Shown: positions 35,696 through 46,758 of the stretch, one piece after another
How positions within the stretch are numbered: the first letter of the stretch is position 1
How the letters are laid out: every line of letters starts with the position of its first letter
Source: Clostridium ljungdahlii DSM 13528
GTDB lineage: Bacteria; Bacillota; Clostridia; Clostridiales; Clostridiaceae
Length of the DNA: 64,000 bases
NCBI RefSeq assembly: GCF_000143685.1
Contig: NC_014328.1
Span: 3,844,001 to 3,908,000, forward strand
Reading direction: 5' to 3'
Program-made: the position numbers and the translations under genes
Notes under the pieces: model-generated
Told to the model about the DNA's origin: nothing
The model's database searches: none
Seen by the model: the letters and a program-made list of their open reading frames with translations, nothing else

Positions 35696-36397
35696 TTACA
35701 TCATATTAAGTTTTTGCAGTAAAAGTGCTGCCACTGTTACTGAATTAAATGCACAATGATTGAAGACTGCATACCAGTATCCCTTTTTATTTATTAAATA
35801 GCAATTATAAATACCAATCCATAATATTATAGGGAATGCATTTAAACTAAAATGAATTACTGCAAATATTAAGCTACTCAAAATTGCAGCCAGATATACT
35901 CCCATTCTCTTAGTAAATATTTTTTTAAATAAAAGCCATCTAAATACAAATTCCTCAAGTATAGGTGCAAATATTATGACTACAGGTATCATTATCAAAA
36001 ATTTATTTAAAGACATATTAGCCATATGTGTAACTATATCCTGCTGTTTTAATTCAACTCTAAAATTAGAAAGTATAATAGTTTCAGTTATAGATATACC
36101 TATTGTTATCAAATAAAATACCACCACTGCTGCTAAAGCTTTAAAAAATTTAAATCTTCTTATATCAAATTCATATGGTCCATCCCTATGTCTTAAATAT
36201 CTTATATTTAAAAGCACAAATATAAAAGGTATAAAATTTTCCGTAAATATGCAAGTAATCATATAAGCTATTCCAATTAACACTAATAGTAAATTACTCT
36301 TCTTTTTATCTCTCCAAAACTTTGAAAACACTAAAAATGGTGGTACATATACAATTGAAAATACAAGGACATCCTTTATAATATCCAATTTAAACAT
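35696..36397 (-). CDS. CPBP family intramembrane metalloprotease
   Basis: This 233-residue, about seven-helix protein has the Abi/CAAX-protease motifs EEFVFR (two Glu and Arg, about 147-152), FAVIHF (about 177-182) and the later HCAFN (about 218-222). Bacterial members cleave membrane peptides or take part in bacteriocin immunity; no bacteriocin gene was seen here. It is separated from engB by about 75 nt. Confidence 0.88.
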   Translation of the reverse strand: MFKLDIIKDVLVFSIVYVPPFLVFSKFWRDKKKSNLLLVLIGIAYMITCIFTENFIPFIFVLLNIRYLRHRDGPYEFDIRRFKFFKALAAVVVFYLITIGISITETIILSNFRVELKQQDIVTHMANMSLNKFLIMIPVVIIFAPILEEFVFRWLLFKKIFTKRMGVYLAAILSSLIFAVIHFSLNAFPIILWIGIYNCYLINKKGYWYAVFNHCAFNSVTVAALLLQKLNMM

Positions 36398-36474
36398 GGC
36401 TAATTTCTCCTTGCTATTATTTGCTTGCCTTAACTTAAATTTATTCTATGAATCCTGCACTAATATTTTACCCT

Positions 36475-37065
36475 TTAATAGGAATTTATTGTAGATTCCA
36501 AAACTTCTAAAATTTTCTCTTTTCCTTGCTTATTTAATGCAGAAAAAGTTAAAATCTCATCTTCCCCACTCATTTTTAAAGTATCTCTTATAACTTTTAA
36601 ATTCTTAGACAGTTGGTTCTTAGACACTTTATCAATTTTAGTAGCTACAATAGCAATATCATAGTTGTAGTGCTTAATCCACTTATACATAGTTATGTCA
36701 TCAGCTGTTGGTTTATGCCTGCAATCTAAAATAAGCACTATCTTTTTTAATTGCTGTCTAGCATTTAAATACTTTTCTATTATGTTTCCCCAACTTTCCT
36801 TTTCTTTCTTGGAAACTTTTGCATAACCATATCCAGGTAAATCTACAAGATAAAAGTCATTATTTATTAAGAAAAAATTTATTTGCCTGGTCTTTCCAGG
36901 CGTAGCACTGACCTTAACTAGCTTTTTTCTATTTGTTAAGGTATTTATGAGTGAAGACTTTCCTACATTAGATCTACCTACAAAAGCTACTTCTACTCTG
37001 TTATCCACAGGATATTGCCTAGGACTTACTGCTGAAATTATAAATTCTGACTGTTTTATTTCCAT
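36475..37065 (-). CDS. engB: Ribosome biogenesis GTP-binding protein YsxC/EngB
   Basis: The 196-residue GTPase has G1 GRSNVGKSS (about residues 30-38), G2 region [12 protein letters not shown]3 DLPGYG (about 75-80), G4 TKID (about 147-150) and G5 FSAL. It acts in assembly of the large ribosomal subunit. It begins 14 nt after lon ends, so the two are cotranscribed, as in other clostridia. Confidence 0.94.
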   Translation of the reverse strand: MEIKQSEFIISAVSPRQYPVDNRVEVAFVGRSNVGKSSLINTLTNRKKLVKVSATPGKTRQINFFLINNDFYLVDLPGYGYAKVSKKEKESWGNIIEKYLNARQQLKKIVLILDCRHKPTADDITMYKWIKHYNYDIAIVATKIDKVSKNQLSKNLKVIRDTLKMSGEDEILTFSALNKQGKEKILEVLESTINSY

Positions 37066-37079
37066 AAATAATACCCCGC

Positions 37080-39404
37080 TTAATTATCTCTTAAGATTGC
37101 ATTTTCAAGTACAGTATCTATATTATCTGCAAGTATATATTTCAATTTGCTTTTAACTGTCTTTGGAATTTTCAAAAGATCTTTTTCATTTTCCATAGGT
37201 ATTATAACCGTATCTATACCTGCCCTATACGCTGCAAGACTCTTTTCTTTTAATCCGCCTATAGGAAGAACCCTTCCCGTTAATGTTATCTCCCCAGTCA
37301 TAGCTACATTGTGTTTTACTTTATTTTTGTTAAGTGCAGATATCATTGCAGTAACCATAGTGACTCCTGCAGAAGGTCCATCTTTTGGTACTGCACCTTC
37401 TGGAACATGTATGTGCACATCATAGTTTTTATAAAATCCACTTTCTATTCCATATTTATGGGAATTAGCCCTTATATAACTATATCCTGTTTTAGCTGAT
37501 TCCTTCATCACATCACCAAGTTGGCCTGTTAATTGCAACTTACCATTTCCAGGCATTACGCTTACTTCTACAGGAAGAGTATCCCCTCCGTATCCTGTCC
37601 ATGCCATTCCCGTAACTACTCCCACTTTATCTTCCTTATCTACCTTATCATAAGTAAATATTTCAGGTCCAAGGTAAGATTTTACTTTAGTTACAGTAAC
37701 ATTTATATTTTTCCTGCCCTTTTCCATAATTTCTGCTATTGCTTTTCTTATAATGGATGCAACTCTCCTCTCAAGACTCCTAACTCCTGATTCTCTAGTG
37801 TAACTGTCTATTAACTTGTATATAGCTGAATCCGAAAAAATAATTTTATTATCCCCTACCCCATTTTGTTCTAACTCTTTAGGTATAAGATGTTCTTTAC
37901 ATATATGAAGTTTTTCTTCACTAGTATACCCAGATACCTCTATTACTTCCATTCTATCAAAAAGTGGTCTTGGGACAGTTTCAAGGGTATTTGCTGTAGT
38001 TATAAACATTACATTTGACAAATCAAAATCTAACTCAAGGTAATGATCTCTAAATGTGCTGTTTTGCTCACTATCCAATACTTCTAAAAGAGCATCTGCA
38101 GGATCTCCTCTAAAGTCACCACTCATCTTATCTATTTCATCTAATAAAAATAGTGGATTTTTAGATTTGGCTTGTTTCATTCCATATATTATCCTTCCTG
38201 GAATAGCCCCTACATAGGTCTTCCTATGTCCTCTTATCTCAGCTTCATCCCTTACTCCTCCAAGGGACATCCTTACAAAATTTCTATTTAAAGCATGAGC
38301 TATAGACTTTGCAATAGAAGTTTTTCCAACTCCAGGAGGTCCTACAAGGCACAGTATTGGACCTTTAAGTGATTTACTCATTTTTTTAGCTGCAAGATAT
38401 TCAATTATTCTATCTTTAACATCTTTTAGTCCATAATGCTCTTTTTCAAGTATTTCTCTAACAGACTTTATCTCTAAATTATCTTTAGTTTGGGCATTCC
38501 AAGGTAAATCAAGTATCCAATCCAAATAAGTTCTTATTACCCCCCCTTCTGCAGAATAGGTTCCTGTATTTTTTAATCTATCTAATTCATACAGTGCCTT
38601 ATCTTTAACATCTTTAGGAAGCTTTGCTTTACTTATTTTGTTTTTATACCTTTTCATTTCTTTTTTATCTTCGTCATCTTCCCCAAGTTCTTCTTGTATT
38701 GCCTTTAGTTGTTCCTTTAAATAATATTCTTTTTGAACTTTATCTATCTTATTTTTTACTTTTACTCCTATTTTTCTTTCTAACTTTAAAATTTCTATTT
38801 CATTTACAAGTACACTTAAAAGCTTTTTAAGTCTTTCTTCTATGTCATAACATTCCAGGATTTCCTGTCTTTTTTCTTGCTTTAGCATTAAATATGAACT
38901 TACAGTATCAGCTAATCTTCCACAATTATTTAATTCATCTAATGTTATTATTGTTTCTACTGGTATGTTTCCAGACAATTTTATGTATTCATCGAATTTA
39001 TCTTTAATAGTACGGGCTAGAGCTTCACAATTTTTATTGTCGCTACACTCTTCTCCGTCTTCCAAAATCTCCACTTCTACTTTAAAAAAGGGATCTTTAC
39101 TTATACACTCTTTTAATACTGCCCTTGTTTCACCTTCTACAAGTACTCTAACTGTGTCTCCCGGCAATTTCAATATTTGTTTTATATTACAAATAGTACC
39201 TGTTTCAAAAATATCTTCTTCTTCTGGTTCTTCAATTTTAGCTTCTTTTTGAGCGGTTAAAAATATTTTTTGATCTACAAGCATAGCTTCTTCTAGTGCA
39301 AGTATGGATTTTTTCCTACCTACATCAAAATGTAAAACCATGTATGGAAATACAGTAATACCCCTCAATGGAATTAGAGGAAGAACTTTTAAGTTTTTAT
39401 CCAT
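37080..39404 (-). CDS. lon: ATP-dependent Lon protease (LonA)
   Basis: The 774-residue protein has the LON substrate-binding domain ([20 protein letters not shown] at the start), an AAA+ module with Walker [10 protein letters not shown] (about 353-361) and Walker [11 protein letters not shown], and a C-terminal serine-lysine protease domain (catalytic Ser in [12 protein letters not shown], Lys in [10 protein letters not shown]). It degrades misfolded and regulatory proteins in the cytosol. A terminator separates it from clpX upstream. Confidence 0.96.
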   Translation of the reverse strand: MDKNLKVLPLIPLRGITVFPYMVLHFDVGRKKSILALEEAMLVDQKIFLTAQKEAKIEEPEEEDIFETGTICNIKQILKLPGDTVRVLVEGETRAVLKECISKDPFFKVEVEILEDGEECSDNKNCEALARTIKDKFDEYIKLSGNIPVETIITLDELNNCGRLADTVSSYLMLKQEKRQEILECYDIEERLKKLLSVLVNEIEILKLERKIGVKVKNKIDKVQKEYYLKEQLKAIQEELGEDDEDKKEMKRYKNKISKAKLPKDVKDKALYELDRLKNTGTYSAEGGVIRTYLDWILDLPWNAQTKDNLEIKSVREILEKEHYGLKDVKDRIIEYLAAKKMSKSLKGPILCLVGPPGVGKTSIAKSIAHALNRNFVRMSLGGVRDEAEIRGHRKTYVGAIPGRIIYGMKQAKSKNPLFLLDEIDKMSGDFRGDPADALLEVLDSEQNSTFRDHYLELDFDLSNVMFITTANTLETVPRPLFDRMEVIEVSGYTSEEKLHICKEHLIPKELEQNGVGDNKIIFSDSAIYKLIDSYTRESGVRSLERRVASIIRKAIAEIMEKGRKNINVTVTKVKSYLGPEIFTYDKVDKEDKVGVVTGMAWTGYGGDTLPVEVSVMPGNGKLQLTGQLGDVMKESAKTGYSYIRANSHKYGIESGFYKNYDVHIHVPEGAVPKDGPSAGVTMVTAMISALNKNKVKHNVAMTGEITLTGRVLPIGGLKEKSLAAYRAGIDTVIIPMENEKDLLKIPKTVKSKLKYILADNIDTVLENAILRDN

Positions 39405-39470
39405 CTTTCTCTCCTCACTTTAAATAGTTTAAATTCATATATCAGCATTTTATATACTTAACTATTGCTT

Positions 39471-39505
39471 AAAAGAGAGTACCGAAACCAGTACTCTCTT
39501 TTTAA
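39471..39505 (-). terminator. Terminator between clpX and lon
   Basis: The perfect 12-bp stem AAAAGAGAGTAC / GTACTCTCTTTT has an 8-nt loop. On the minus strand it follows clpX by a few bases, so lon probably also has its own promoter. Confidence 0.8.
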
Positions 39506-39509
39506 TAAC

Positions 39510-40799
39510 CTATGCAGTTTCAGGGCCCTTTCGTGTTCTTGATTTTTTTAATTTGATAGGTGTCCTCTTTCCATCCTCTGCCTCTATAAGTTCTGGCTTC
39601 TTTGTATCCACTGCATTCTTATCAATTATTACTTTAGCTATTTCCTCTTTTGAAGGTATATCAAACATTACATCCTTCATAGTTTCCTCTATAATAGCTC
39701 TAAGGCCTCTAGCTCCTGTATTTCTCTTTAACGCTTCATCTGATATAGCTTCCAGTGCATCTTCTTTAAATTCAAGTTCTACATCATCAAATTCAAAGAG
39801 TTTTTTATACTGTTTAATCAGTGCATTTTTAGGTTCTTTTAATATTCTTACAAGAGCACTCCTATCTAATGCCTCTAAAGTTACTATAATAGGAATTCTA
39901 CCTACAAATTCTGGTATAAGTCCAAACTTTAGAAGATCTCCAGGCATTATATCTTTTAAGAGTTTTCCTATGTCTTTTTCCTTTTTAGATTGTATTTCTG
40001 CACCAAAGCCTAAAGTACTTACTCTAGTTCTACGTTCTATTATATTGTCTATGCCATCAAAAGCTCCACCGCATATAAATAATATATTTGTAGTATTTAT
40101 TTGAATAAACTCTTGATGCGGATGTTTTCTACCACCCTGAGGTGGCACTGAAGCTACTGTACCTTCTAATATCTTTAACAGCGCCTGCTGTACGCCTTCT
40201 CCTGAAACATCTCTAGTTATAGATGGGTTTTCTGATTTTCTTGCTATTTTATCTATCTCATCTATATATACTATTCCATGTTCAGCTCTTTCTATATCGT
40301 AGTCTGCATTTTGTATAAGCTTTAACAATATATTTTCTACATCTTCACCTACATAGCCAGCTTCCGTTAAAGTAGTAGCATCTGCAATAGCAAAAGGTAC
40401 ATTTAAAAATTTTGCTAAAGTTTGAGCTAACAATGTTTTTCCTGATCCTGTAGGACCAAGTAATAATATATTACTTTTTTGGAGTTCTACATCATCATTT
40501 TGATTATTCGAATTTATTCTCTTATAATGATTATACACTGCTACAGACAGTGATTTTTTTGCATCTTCCTGACCTATTACATATTGATCAAGATAATTTT
40601 TTATTTCTACAGGTTTAGGTATAGAAGTCATATCTATTTGAACATCTTCTTCAAATTCATCACTTATTATTTCAGAACATAATTCTATACATTCATCACA
40701 TATATATACGCCTGGTCCTGCAATTAATCTTCTAACTTGATCTTGTGTTTTACCGCAGAATGAGCATTTAAGTTGTTTTTTATCATCATTTTTGGCCAT
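39510..40799 (-). CDS. clpX: ATP-dependent Clp protease ATPase subunit ClpX
   Basis: The 429-residue unfoldase has the N-terminal zinc domain (CSFCGKTQ and CDECIELC), Walker [10 protein letters not shown] (about 114-122), pore loop GYVG, Walker [11 protein letters not shown] and the Clp-docking region near LGFGAE. It feeds proteins into ClpP. A GTG at 40805 extends the frame, but GAGGTG fits the ATG at 40799. It follows clpP by 19 nt. Confidence 0.95.
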   Translation of the reverse strand: MAKNDDKKQLKCSFCGKTQDQVRRLIAGPGVYICDECIELCSEIISDEFEEDVQIDMTSIPKPVEIKNYLDQYVIGQEDAKKSLSVAVYNHYKRINSNNQNDDVELQKSNILLLGPTGSGKTLLAQTLAKFLNVPFAIADATTLTEAGYVGEDVENILLKLIQNADYDIERAEHGIVYIDEIDKIARKSENPSITRDVSGEGVQQALLKILEGTVASVPPQGGRKHPHQEFIQINTTNILFICGGAFDGIDNIIERRTRVSTLGFGAEIQSKKEKDIGKLLKDIMPGDLLKFGLIPEFVGRIPIIVTLEALDRSALVRILKEPKNALIKQYKKLFEFDDVELEFKEDALEAISDEALKRNTGARGLRAIIEETMKDVMFDIPSKEEIAKVIIDKNAVDTKKPELIEAEDGKRTPIKLKKSRTRKGPETA

Positions 40800-40818
40800 T
40801 TCCACACCTCACTAAAGG

Positions 40819-41403
40819 TTATTTCTTTTTGGTAATAACTTCATCTATCAATCCGTATTCTTTTGCTTCTTCTGCTGTCATAAAGTTATCTCTCTCAGTG
40901 TCTTTTTCAACTTTTTCAAGGGGCTGCCCTGTTCTTTCACTTATTATAGTATTTAACTTTTTCTTTATGTCTAATATTCTTTTTGCATGAATTCCAATAT
41001 CAGTTGCCTGACCTTGGAATCCTCCAAGTGGTTGATGTATCATTATCTCTGCGTTTGGAAGTGCAAATCTCTTTCCCTTTGCACCAGCTGTAAGCAAAAA
41101 TGCTCCCATAGAAGCTCCCATGCCTATACATATAGTGGACACATCTGACTTTATATACTGCATTGTATCATAAATTGCCATTCCTGAGGTTATTGATCCA
41201 CCTGGACTGTTTATATAAAGATATATATCTTTGTCAGGGTCTTCAGCTTCTAGGAATAACAGCTGTGCTACTACCAGACTAGCAGAAACATCATTAACCT
41301 CTTCACTCAGCATTACTATTCTATCTTTTAAAAGCCTAGAATAAATATCGTAAGACCTTTCCCCTCTACTTGTTTGTTCTACAACTACTGGTACTAAACT
41401 CAT
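40819..41403 (-). CDS. clpP: ATP-dependent Clp protease proteolytic subunit ClpP
   Basis: The 194-residue peptidase has the catalytic Ser in [11 protein letters not shown] (about residue 98), His in MIHQPLGG (about 123) and Asp in ERDNFMT (about 172). It forms the tetradecameric chamber used by ClpX and ClpC. It begins after tig and before clpX in the usual order. Confidence 0.96.
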   Translation of the reverse strand: MSLVPVVVEQTSRGERSYDIYSRLLKDRIVMLSEEVNDVSASLVVAQLLFLEAEDPDKDIYLYINSPGGSITSGMAIYDTMQYIKSDVSTICIGMGASMGAFLLTAGAKGKRFALPNAEIMIHQPLGGFQGQATDIGIHAKRILDIKKKLNTIISERTGQPLEKVEKDTERDNFMTAEEAKEYGLIDEVITKKK

Positions 41404-41501
41404 AAACTCTCCTCCTCTTATATAACCATTTAAGGCAATTAATATATATTAAAATTAATTTATATCAATCTATAAGGATGAACCTTTGAACTTTTTTATT
41501 T

Positions 41502-41541
41502 TAAATTAATTGCCAGAAAAGCTCCTGGCAATTAATTTAAA
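41502..41541 (-). terminator. Terminator after tig
   Basis: The 15-bp stem TAAATTAATTGCCAG and its complement lie 7 nt after the tig stop codon, with a modest T-rich stretch beyond. It suggests that clpPX have a separate promoter. Confidence 0.7.
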
Positions 41542-41547
41542 TATAAT

Positions 41548-42840
41548 CTATGCTGTTGCTTTACTACTATCTACTAACATTTTTACAACTTTTTCATTAA
41601 CCACATCTGTCTCTAAATATGATTTTTGATTATTAAAAATTATTTTTGCAGTTTTTTCTGCTTCTTTATTACCATATTGTGCAGCCATTTCTTTTGCTCT
41701 TTCCATAAGTTCATCATCAGTTGCTTCTATCTTTTCTACTTTTGCTATTTCACCAATTACTAAATCTGTTCTTACTCTTTTTTCTGCTGATTCTTTCATA
41801 TATTCTCTTACTTTTTCTTCAGTATTATTTGTATATTGATAATATGTCTTAAGATCTAATCCCTGATATTTTAATCTCAATTCTAAATCTTTAAGCATAG
41901 TATCTATTTCTTTTTTTATCATAACTTCTGGTATGTTAATTTCTGCATTTGAGCAAACTTTATCTAAAACTGCTTCTTCAAATTCTCTTTTAGTCCTAAG
42001 TTCATTTGCTTCTTTTTTCTTATTCTTTATATCTTCTTTAACTTTATCTAAAGTATCAAATTCTGATATATCTTTAGCAAATTCATCATCTAATTCAGGT
42101 AGTTCCTTAATCTTTATTTCTTTAACAGTAACTTTAAATACAGCTTCTTTACCATTTAGCTCTTCTCTTCCATATTCTTTAGGGAATGTAACATGAACAT
42201 CCTTTGAATCACCAGCATTAAGTCCAATTAGCTGATCTTCAAAATTATCTATGAAAGTACCGGATCCGATTTCTAACTGATAATCTTTTCCTGCTCCACC
42301 TTCAAACTCTTTGTCATCTACAAATCCATTAAAATCTATTACTGCTATATTTCCCTTTTCTATACTTCCACTTTCTTTGGTTTCTATTCTAGCATTCTTT
42401 TGCTGCATTGTCTTTAATTCTGCTTCTACTTCTTCGTCTTTTACTTCATATGTATTTTTCTTAACTTCTAAGCCTTTATACTCTCCAAGTTTAACTTCAG
42501 GAAGTACAACTACTTTTGCAGTATATATGAATTCCTTTCCTTCTCCTATTTGTACTATATCAATTTCAGGATAATCTACTGGCTTTATATCATTTTCCTT
42601 AATGGCTTGTGGATATGTATCATCACAGCAGAAATTTATTGCATCTTCATAAAATACGCCTTCACCATAGTATTTCTTTATTATATTCATAGGGGCTTTA
42701 CCTTTTCTAAAGCCAGGTATATTGAACTTCTTTGCATTTTTAGCAAATGCTTTTTTCATAGATTCATTAAACTTTTCTGCTTCTACAGTTATTTCTAATT
42801 TTACAACATTTTCTTCTATCTTTTCCTTCTTAACATTCAT
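41548..42840 (-). CDS. tig: Trigger factor (ribosome-bound chaperone)
   Basis: The 430-residue protein has the ribosome-binding signature near [12 protein letters not shown] (about residues 37-48), a central FKBP prolyl isomerase domain ([18 protein letters not shown] onward, about 165-245) and the helical C-terminal chaperone arms. It meets nascent chains at the ribosome exit. It heads the tig-clpP-clpX-lon-engB cluster. Confidence 0.95.
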   Translation of the reverse strand: MNVKKEKIEENVVKLEITVEAEKFNESMKKAFAKNAKKFNIPGFRKGKAPMNIIKKYYGEGVFYEDAINFCCDDTYPQAIKENDIKPVDYPEIDIVQIGEGKEFIYTAKVVVLPEVKLGEYKGLEVKKNTYEVKDEEVEAELKTMQQKNARIETKESGSIEKGNIAVIDFNGFVDDKEFEGGAGKDYQLEIGSGTFIDNFEDQLIGLNAGDSKDVHVTFPKEYGREELNGKEAVFKVTVKEIKIKELPELDDEFAKDISEFDTLDKVKEDIKNKKKEANELRTKREFEEAVLDKVCSNAEINIPEVMIKKEIDTMLKDLELRLKYQGLDLKTYYQYTNNTEEKVREYMKESAEKRVRTDLVIGEIAKVEKIEATDDELMERAKEMAAQYGNKEAEKTAKIIFNNQKSYLETDVVNEKVVKMLVDSSKATA

Positions 42841-43146
42841 TTATAAAATTCCTCCTACTAATTACTATACATGCTTATATCAACTATGCTATTATACCAT
42901 ATATTTATAAACATTCCTATATGATGTGAGCATTGCCTTTCTTTACTGCCTAAATTGTAAAACTCAATAGTGATATTTTATATAATTGCACCGTAAAATT
43001 CAACTAATATTTTAGTATATATACAATAATTATATTGTAAAAGTTAAATTCATAGTTTTACTCTATATATTTCTTATTATTGGGAATTAAAATTGGTATT
43101 ATAATTATATACCAAAAATCTCAAAGTTTATAGTTTTTTTTAATTT
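42841..43146. other. Intergenic region upstream of tig
   Basis: About 305 bp of A/T-rich sequence with no convincing gene. It must contain the leftward tig promoter, but several A/T-rich boxes are possible and I cannot choose. The right third may end transcription of the 43147-43932 gene. Confidence 0.4.
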
Positions 43147-43932
43147 TTACAAACACTTTTCAATATAATCTTTAGATTCTTTTAAATCATCATAGTTTTT
43201 ATAATTGTCACTATACACTTCAATTATACCAACCTTATTATAATTTGCTTCCCGCAGCTTACAAAATAACTTCTTATAATTTATATCACCTTTACCTGGA
43301 AGCAAACATGAACTTATTGAATTTCTATCGTTTATATGTAAATTTTCTATAGCTCCTGACATAATATCTATATATTCTTCAGGTAACCTTCCTGCTCTAT
43401 AGGCTTGCTTTATATCCAGTGTAAAGTATAGGGAATCCTCATATTTTTCTCTAAGTGTATATAAAAAATCAATATTTCCTGACATACACCAAAATACATT
43501 TTCCTGGCACAACTTTATGCCTTCTTCTCCTGCTGTATATAATAATTTATCATAAACATCAAAAACCAGATCATAGTTAATTACATTATAGAGTTTTTTA
43601 TGTTTCATTCCGTGAAACGTATAGCACTTAGCTCCAACTTTTCTGGCTAGTTTACATACTTGTTTAAACTGTAAAAATGCATCATTTCTTCTCCTCTTAT
43701 ATTCATCAAATAAATTAGGTTCAAAAGAAGAAGAAAAAGCATGAACAGAATTTATAATAAAATTGTTCTTTAATTTTTGCTCTAAAAGTATGTCTCCAAA
43801 ATTTTCACTATATTCACTGATACTATTTAAAAATACTTCTCCTAAATTAAATCCTAAATTTTTCATCAAAGCTATACTATTTTCCGTATTTACATTTGGG
43901 TAAAAGCTAGCTGATGACAATCCTATATCCAT
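43147..43932 (-). CDS. Sugar phosphate isomerase/epimerase-like TIM-barrel protein
   Basis: The 261-residue protein belongs to the xylose isomerase-like (AP endonuclease 2) superfamily: MDIGLSSASFYPN at the start, YTFHGMKH (metal His), CQENVFW (Glu), FTLDIKQAYRAG (Asp), LHINDRN (His-Asp) and GKGDINYKKL. Substrates of this family range from sugars to inositols; none is evident. GGAGGAA fits the ATG at 43932. The gene lies after the anchored hypothetical protein on the same strand. Confidence 0.85.
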   Translation of the reverse strand: MDIGLSSASFYPNVNTENSIALMKNLGFNLGEVFLNSISEYSENFGDILLEQKLKNNFIINSVHAFSSSFEPNLFDEYKRRRNDAFLQFKQVCKLARKVGAKCYTFHGMKHKKLYNVINYDLVFDVYDKLLYTAGEEGIKLCQENVFWCMSGNIDFLYTLREKYEDSLYFTLDIKQAYRAGRLPEEYIDIMSGAIENLHINDRNSISSCLLPGKGDINYKKLFCKLREANYNKVGIIEVYSDNYKNYDDLKESKDYIEKCL

Positions 43933-43965
43933 AATTCCTCCAAATTTATCATATGACTCCATTGC

Positions 43966-44000
43966 AAAAATAACCAGTAGAAGGATGCACCTTCTACTGG
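43966..44000 (-). terminator. Terminator overlapping the end of the anchored protein gene
   Basis: CCAGTAGAAGG / CCTTCTACTGG (43974-43984 and 43990-44000) has a 5-nt loop and is followed on the minus strand by TTATTTTT. It covers the last two codons and stop of the 43994 gene. Confidence 0.8.
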
Positions 44001-44773
44001 GTAACGGAACCTGATGCCGTTAAATAAACAGTTTTACCATCTACAATGGCCGTAAGTCCCTTTTCATTTATTCCCTGAAACTTTATATCTTCACCTTCTA
44101 TATTCTGAACCATAACATGATTTTTATTCTGCAAGCTTTCTATCCACACGTATTTTGTAGTTTTTCCAATCCATGGGAGTTGACTTACATATGCAATATT
44201 ATTGTCATCTATAAATTTAGGTGAAGAACACCATACATATCCTGGATTATTAGTTAATTGAGAATCTTTTGCTATTACAGTTCCTGTAGTAGATACATAC
44301 TGTGGATTTGTTATATCCTGCTTATTTCCACTTGCATCCACTAACAATATACTCTGAGACTTATCATCAAACAAAAGTGCATTCTTACCTGATGGGCTTA
44401 CATCATATGTACCGCTGCTATCTGCCTTAAATACTTTATCATTACCCTTACCTTGATATATTAAACTTACATCTTTTCCACTACTCAATTTTATTTTATA
44501 TGAATTCTGACTTGCTGCATCCTTAGACTTAGTTTGAGTATTTGGTTGAGATGATTTTTGACTATCCGTATTATTTTTTGTCTGTTTGTTTTCAGAAACA
44601 ATATTATTCTTTACTTTACTTGTTTCCTTTACTACATCTCTAAATGCTCCCCTTATGTAAACTACAACTAACACTGCTGCCATCAAACATACTACAATAA
44701 GTATAACTTTATTTCTCTTATGCCGCTGCATTTTCTTTTCATATTCTTTGCTAAAAATACTTGGTTTACCCAC
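43994..44773 (-). CDS. Membrane-anchored hypothetical protein with beta-propeller-like repeats
   Basis: The 259-residue protein has a basic cytoplasmic start, one transmembrane helix (about residues 22-42), a Ser/Thr/Asn/Gln-rich linker (about 55-90) and a beta-rich extracellular part with repeated units (DVSPSGKNALLFDDKSQSIL; SSPKFIDDNNIAYVSQLPW). The units resemble single blades of WD40-like propellers (PD40). The role is unknown. AGGAGG precedes the ATG. Confidence 0.7.
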   Translation of the reverse strand: MGKPSIFSKEYEKKMQRHKRNKVILIVVCLMAAVLVVVYIRGAFRDVVKETSKVKNNIVSENKQTKNNTDSQKSSQPNTQTKSKDAASQNSYKIKLSSGKDVSLIYQGKGNDKVFKADSSGTYDVSPSGKNALLFDDKSQSILLVDASGNKQDITNPQYVSTTGTVIAKDSQLTNNPGYVWCSSPKFIDDNNIAYVSQLPWIGKTTKYVWIESLQNKNHVMVQNIEGEDIKFQGINEKGLTAIVDGKTVYLTASGSVTQ

Positions 44774-45008
44774 TAAAAAACTCCTCCTATACTTAGTATT
44801 AATAACTATGGGAAGTTAAATCACCCATTATAGAAAGTGGTGATTCCCTGATTAATATTCCCAAAGGATTATCCATTATATAAAATTATACACAATAAAA
44901 AATCACTATTAATTTTTCATGTATATAATAAATAATATTGTAGGAATTCATTACTTATTATACCTCAAAAATCTTATAAATAGTAATAATTTTTTGTAAA
45001 ACTCCATA

Positions 45009-45117
45009 AAATTGTGAAAGGCTTATTTAAGCTATTTACTTAAATAAGCCTATTCCTAAAAACACAGTTAATGTGCTATAGAAATAGGCTTATTTTTAAG
45101 TAATCAATTCACAATTT
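45009..45117. repeat. Multi-stem element with mutually exclusive hairpins, downstream of pyrE
   Basis: Outer arms AAATTGTGAA (45009-45018) and TTCACAATTT (45108-45117) enclose two overlapping stems. GGCTTATTTAAG (45020-45031) pairs with CTTAAATAAGCC (45039-45050), but the AATAAGCCTATT (45043-45054) can instead pair with AATAGGCTTATT (45083-45094). The region 44774-45205 holds no gene. It may end pyr operon transcription. Confidence 0.6.
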
Positions 45118-45205
45118 CTGTGGATTTTTCTCCGTGAGCGTTATGAAAAATCTAAAATCTAATAATTTAATTGTCAATTCTGCATCGTGCATTGATTTTT
45201 TCGAC

Positions 45206-45778
45206 TTATTTGAATACTCTACTTCCAGGCTTTACATATTCTTGTCCTTGCTTACACATAGGACAATTTTCCTTATCATAAGTGTTTATATTAAGTTTTA
45301 CTGCACTATAAATTGGATATTCTATTTTGACACCTTCTGCTCTTCTGTCTACTATGCAACATATGCCTACAACCTCTCCACCTAATTCCTGAATTACCTT
45401 AGCAACCTCTACAGATGATTTTCCTGTAGTTACCACATCTTCAGAAATTATAATTTTTTCTCCTTCTTTTATTTCAAATCCCCTTCTTATAGTCATATTT
45501 CCATTTTGCCTTTCAGCAAATATTCCTGGTTTGCCCGTTTGCCTTGCAAGTTCATAGGAAACTAATATCCCCCCCATTGCAGGTCCAACTATTTTATCAT
45601 AGTCAACATTCTCTAATTTGTCTGCAATAACTGCTATTACATCTTTTGCCCTGTCAGGATACTGTAAAAGTTTTGCACACTGACAATACCTATCACTGTG
45701 TTTTCCTGAAGAAAGTAGAAAATGCCCTTCCAAAAGTGCTCCTACTTCTTTCAATGTATTTATAACTAAATTATCCAT
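45206..45778 (-). CDS. pyrE: Orotate phosphoribosyltransferase
   Basis: The 190-residue enzyme has the PRPP-binding motif [13 protein letters not shown] (about residues 109-121) and the N-terminal [18 protein letters not shown]. It joins orotate to PRPP, giving OMP. Like other Thermus/clostridial-type PyrE proteins it has a C-terminal CPMCKQG extension with two cysteines. It ends the pyrBIFKDE operon, 10 nt after pyrD. Confidence 0.94.
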   Translation of the reverse strand: MDNLVINTLKEVGALLEGHFLLSSGKHSDRYCQCAKLLQYPDRAKDVIAVIADKLENVDYDKIVGPAMGGILVSYELARQTGKPGIFAERQNGNMTIRRGFEIKEGEKIIISEDVVTTGKSSVEVAKVIQELGGEVVGICCIVDRRAEGVKIEYPIYSAVKLNINTYDKENCPMCKQGQEYVKPGSRVFK

Positions 45779-45788
45779 AACTGTCCTC

Positions 45789-46679
45789 CTAAATTATTCC
45801 TCTTATTTCACTTAAATCTTTTATATTTTCATCTTTCATATATTTCTCTATACCATCTATTATATCCAAACATATGTCTGGTTTTATAAAGTTTGCAGTA
45901 CCTACTTGAATTGCATAAGCTCCCGCCATTATAAATTCTATCGCATCTTGAAAGCTTACTATTCCACCTATTCCAACTACAGGAACTTTTACAGCTTTTG
46001 AAACTTCATATACCATTCTTAATGCAATGGGTTTTATTGCCGGTCCCGACAATCCGGAAGTTATATTATCAAATACTGCCTTCCTGTTTTTAATATCTAT
46101 AGCCATAGCCTTAAATGTATTTACAAGGGATAAGCTATCCGCTCCTGCATCGCAGCACTTATACGCCATATCTACGATATCTTCAGCATTAGGAGATAAC
46201 TTCACCATAAGTGGTTTTTTGCAGACTTTCCTTACAGCACTTACTATTTCATAGGCTACCTTTGATTTTATTCCAAAAGCCATACCCCCACTTTTTACAT
46301 TAGGGCAAGATATGTTCAGTTCTATAATGTCTACATCCGAACTACTTAGCTTCTCCACGGATTCAACATAATCATCTATAGTACTTCCGCCTATGTTAGC
46401 TATAACAACTGTATCAAATTTTTTCATTTTAGGAAGTTCAAAATTTATAAAATGTTCTACTCCTGGATTTTGAAGTCCCACACTATTTAATATACCTGCT
46501 TTAGTTTCATAGCTTCTTATGCCGCCATTTCCTTCTTTTCTTTTTAACGTAAGACCCTTAGAACATATTCCTCCCAATTTTGATACATCATAAATTTGAT
46601 TATATTCTTCACCAAATCCAAAGGTTCCAGATGCTCCGATTACAGGATTTTTAAAATTCACACCGCATATATCTATCAA
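45789..46679 (-). CDS. pyrD: Dihydroorotate dehydrogenase (NAD), catalytic subunit
   Basis: The 296-residue FMN protein is of class 1[12 protein letters not shown] carries the catalytic cysteine (about residue 126), preceded by the GASGTFGFG substrate loop, and it ends with [11 protein letters not shown] binding the FMN phosphate. It oxidises dihydroorotate to orotate and passes electrons to PyrK. It stands between pyrK and pyrE. Confidence 0.95.
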   Translation of the reverse strand: MIDICGVNFKNPVIGASGTFGFGEEYNQIYDVSKLGGICSKGLTLKRKEGNGGIRSYETKAGILNSVGLQNPGVEHFINFELPKMKKFDTVVIANIGGSTIDDYVESVEKLSSSDVDIIELNISCPNVKSGGMAFGIKSKVAYEIVSAVRKVCKKPLMVKLSPNAEDIVDMAYKCCDAGADSLSLVNTFKAMAIDIKNRKAVFDNITSGLSGPAIKPIALRMVYEVSKAVKVPVVGIGGIVSFQDAIEFIMAGAYAIQVGTANFIKPDICLDIIDGIEKYMKDENIKDLSEIRGII

Positions 46680-46758
46680 TTGGTTAAACTTCCTTTCCCC
46701 TTTTATCTTTGTGCATTTGAAATAGCATACTAACTAGTTATTTCAAACTTTTTAAAAA

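Noticed and set aside
37147..39252. Several plus-strand frames of 60-95 codons inside lon
   Set aside because: They are antisense to a well-conserved gene, without ribosome sites or recognisable products. The same holds for plus-strand frames inside clpX, tig, apbE and pyrD.
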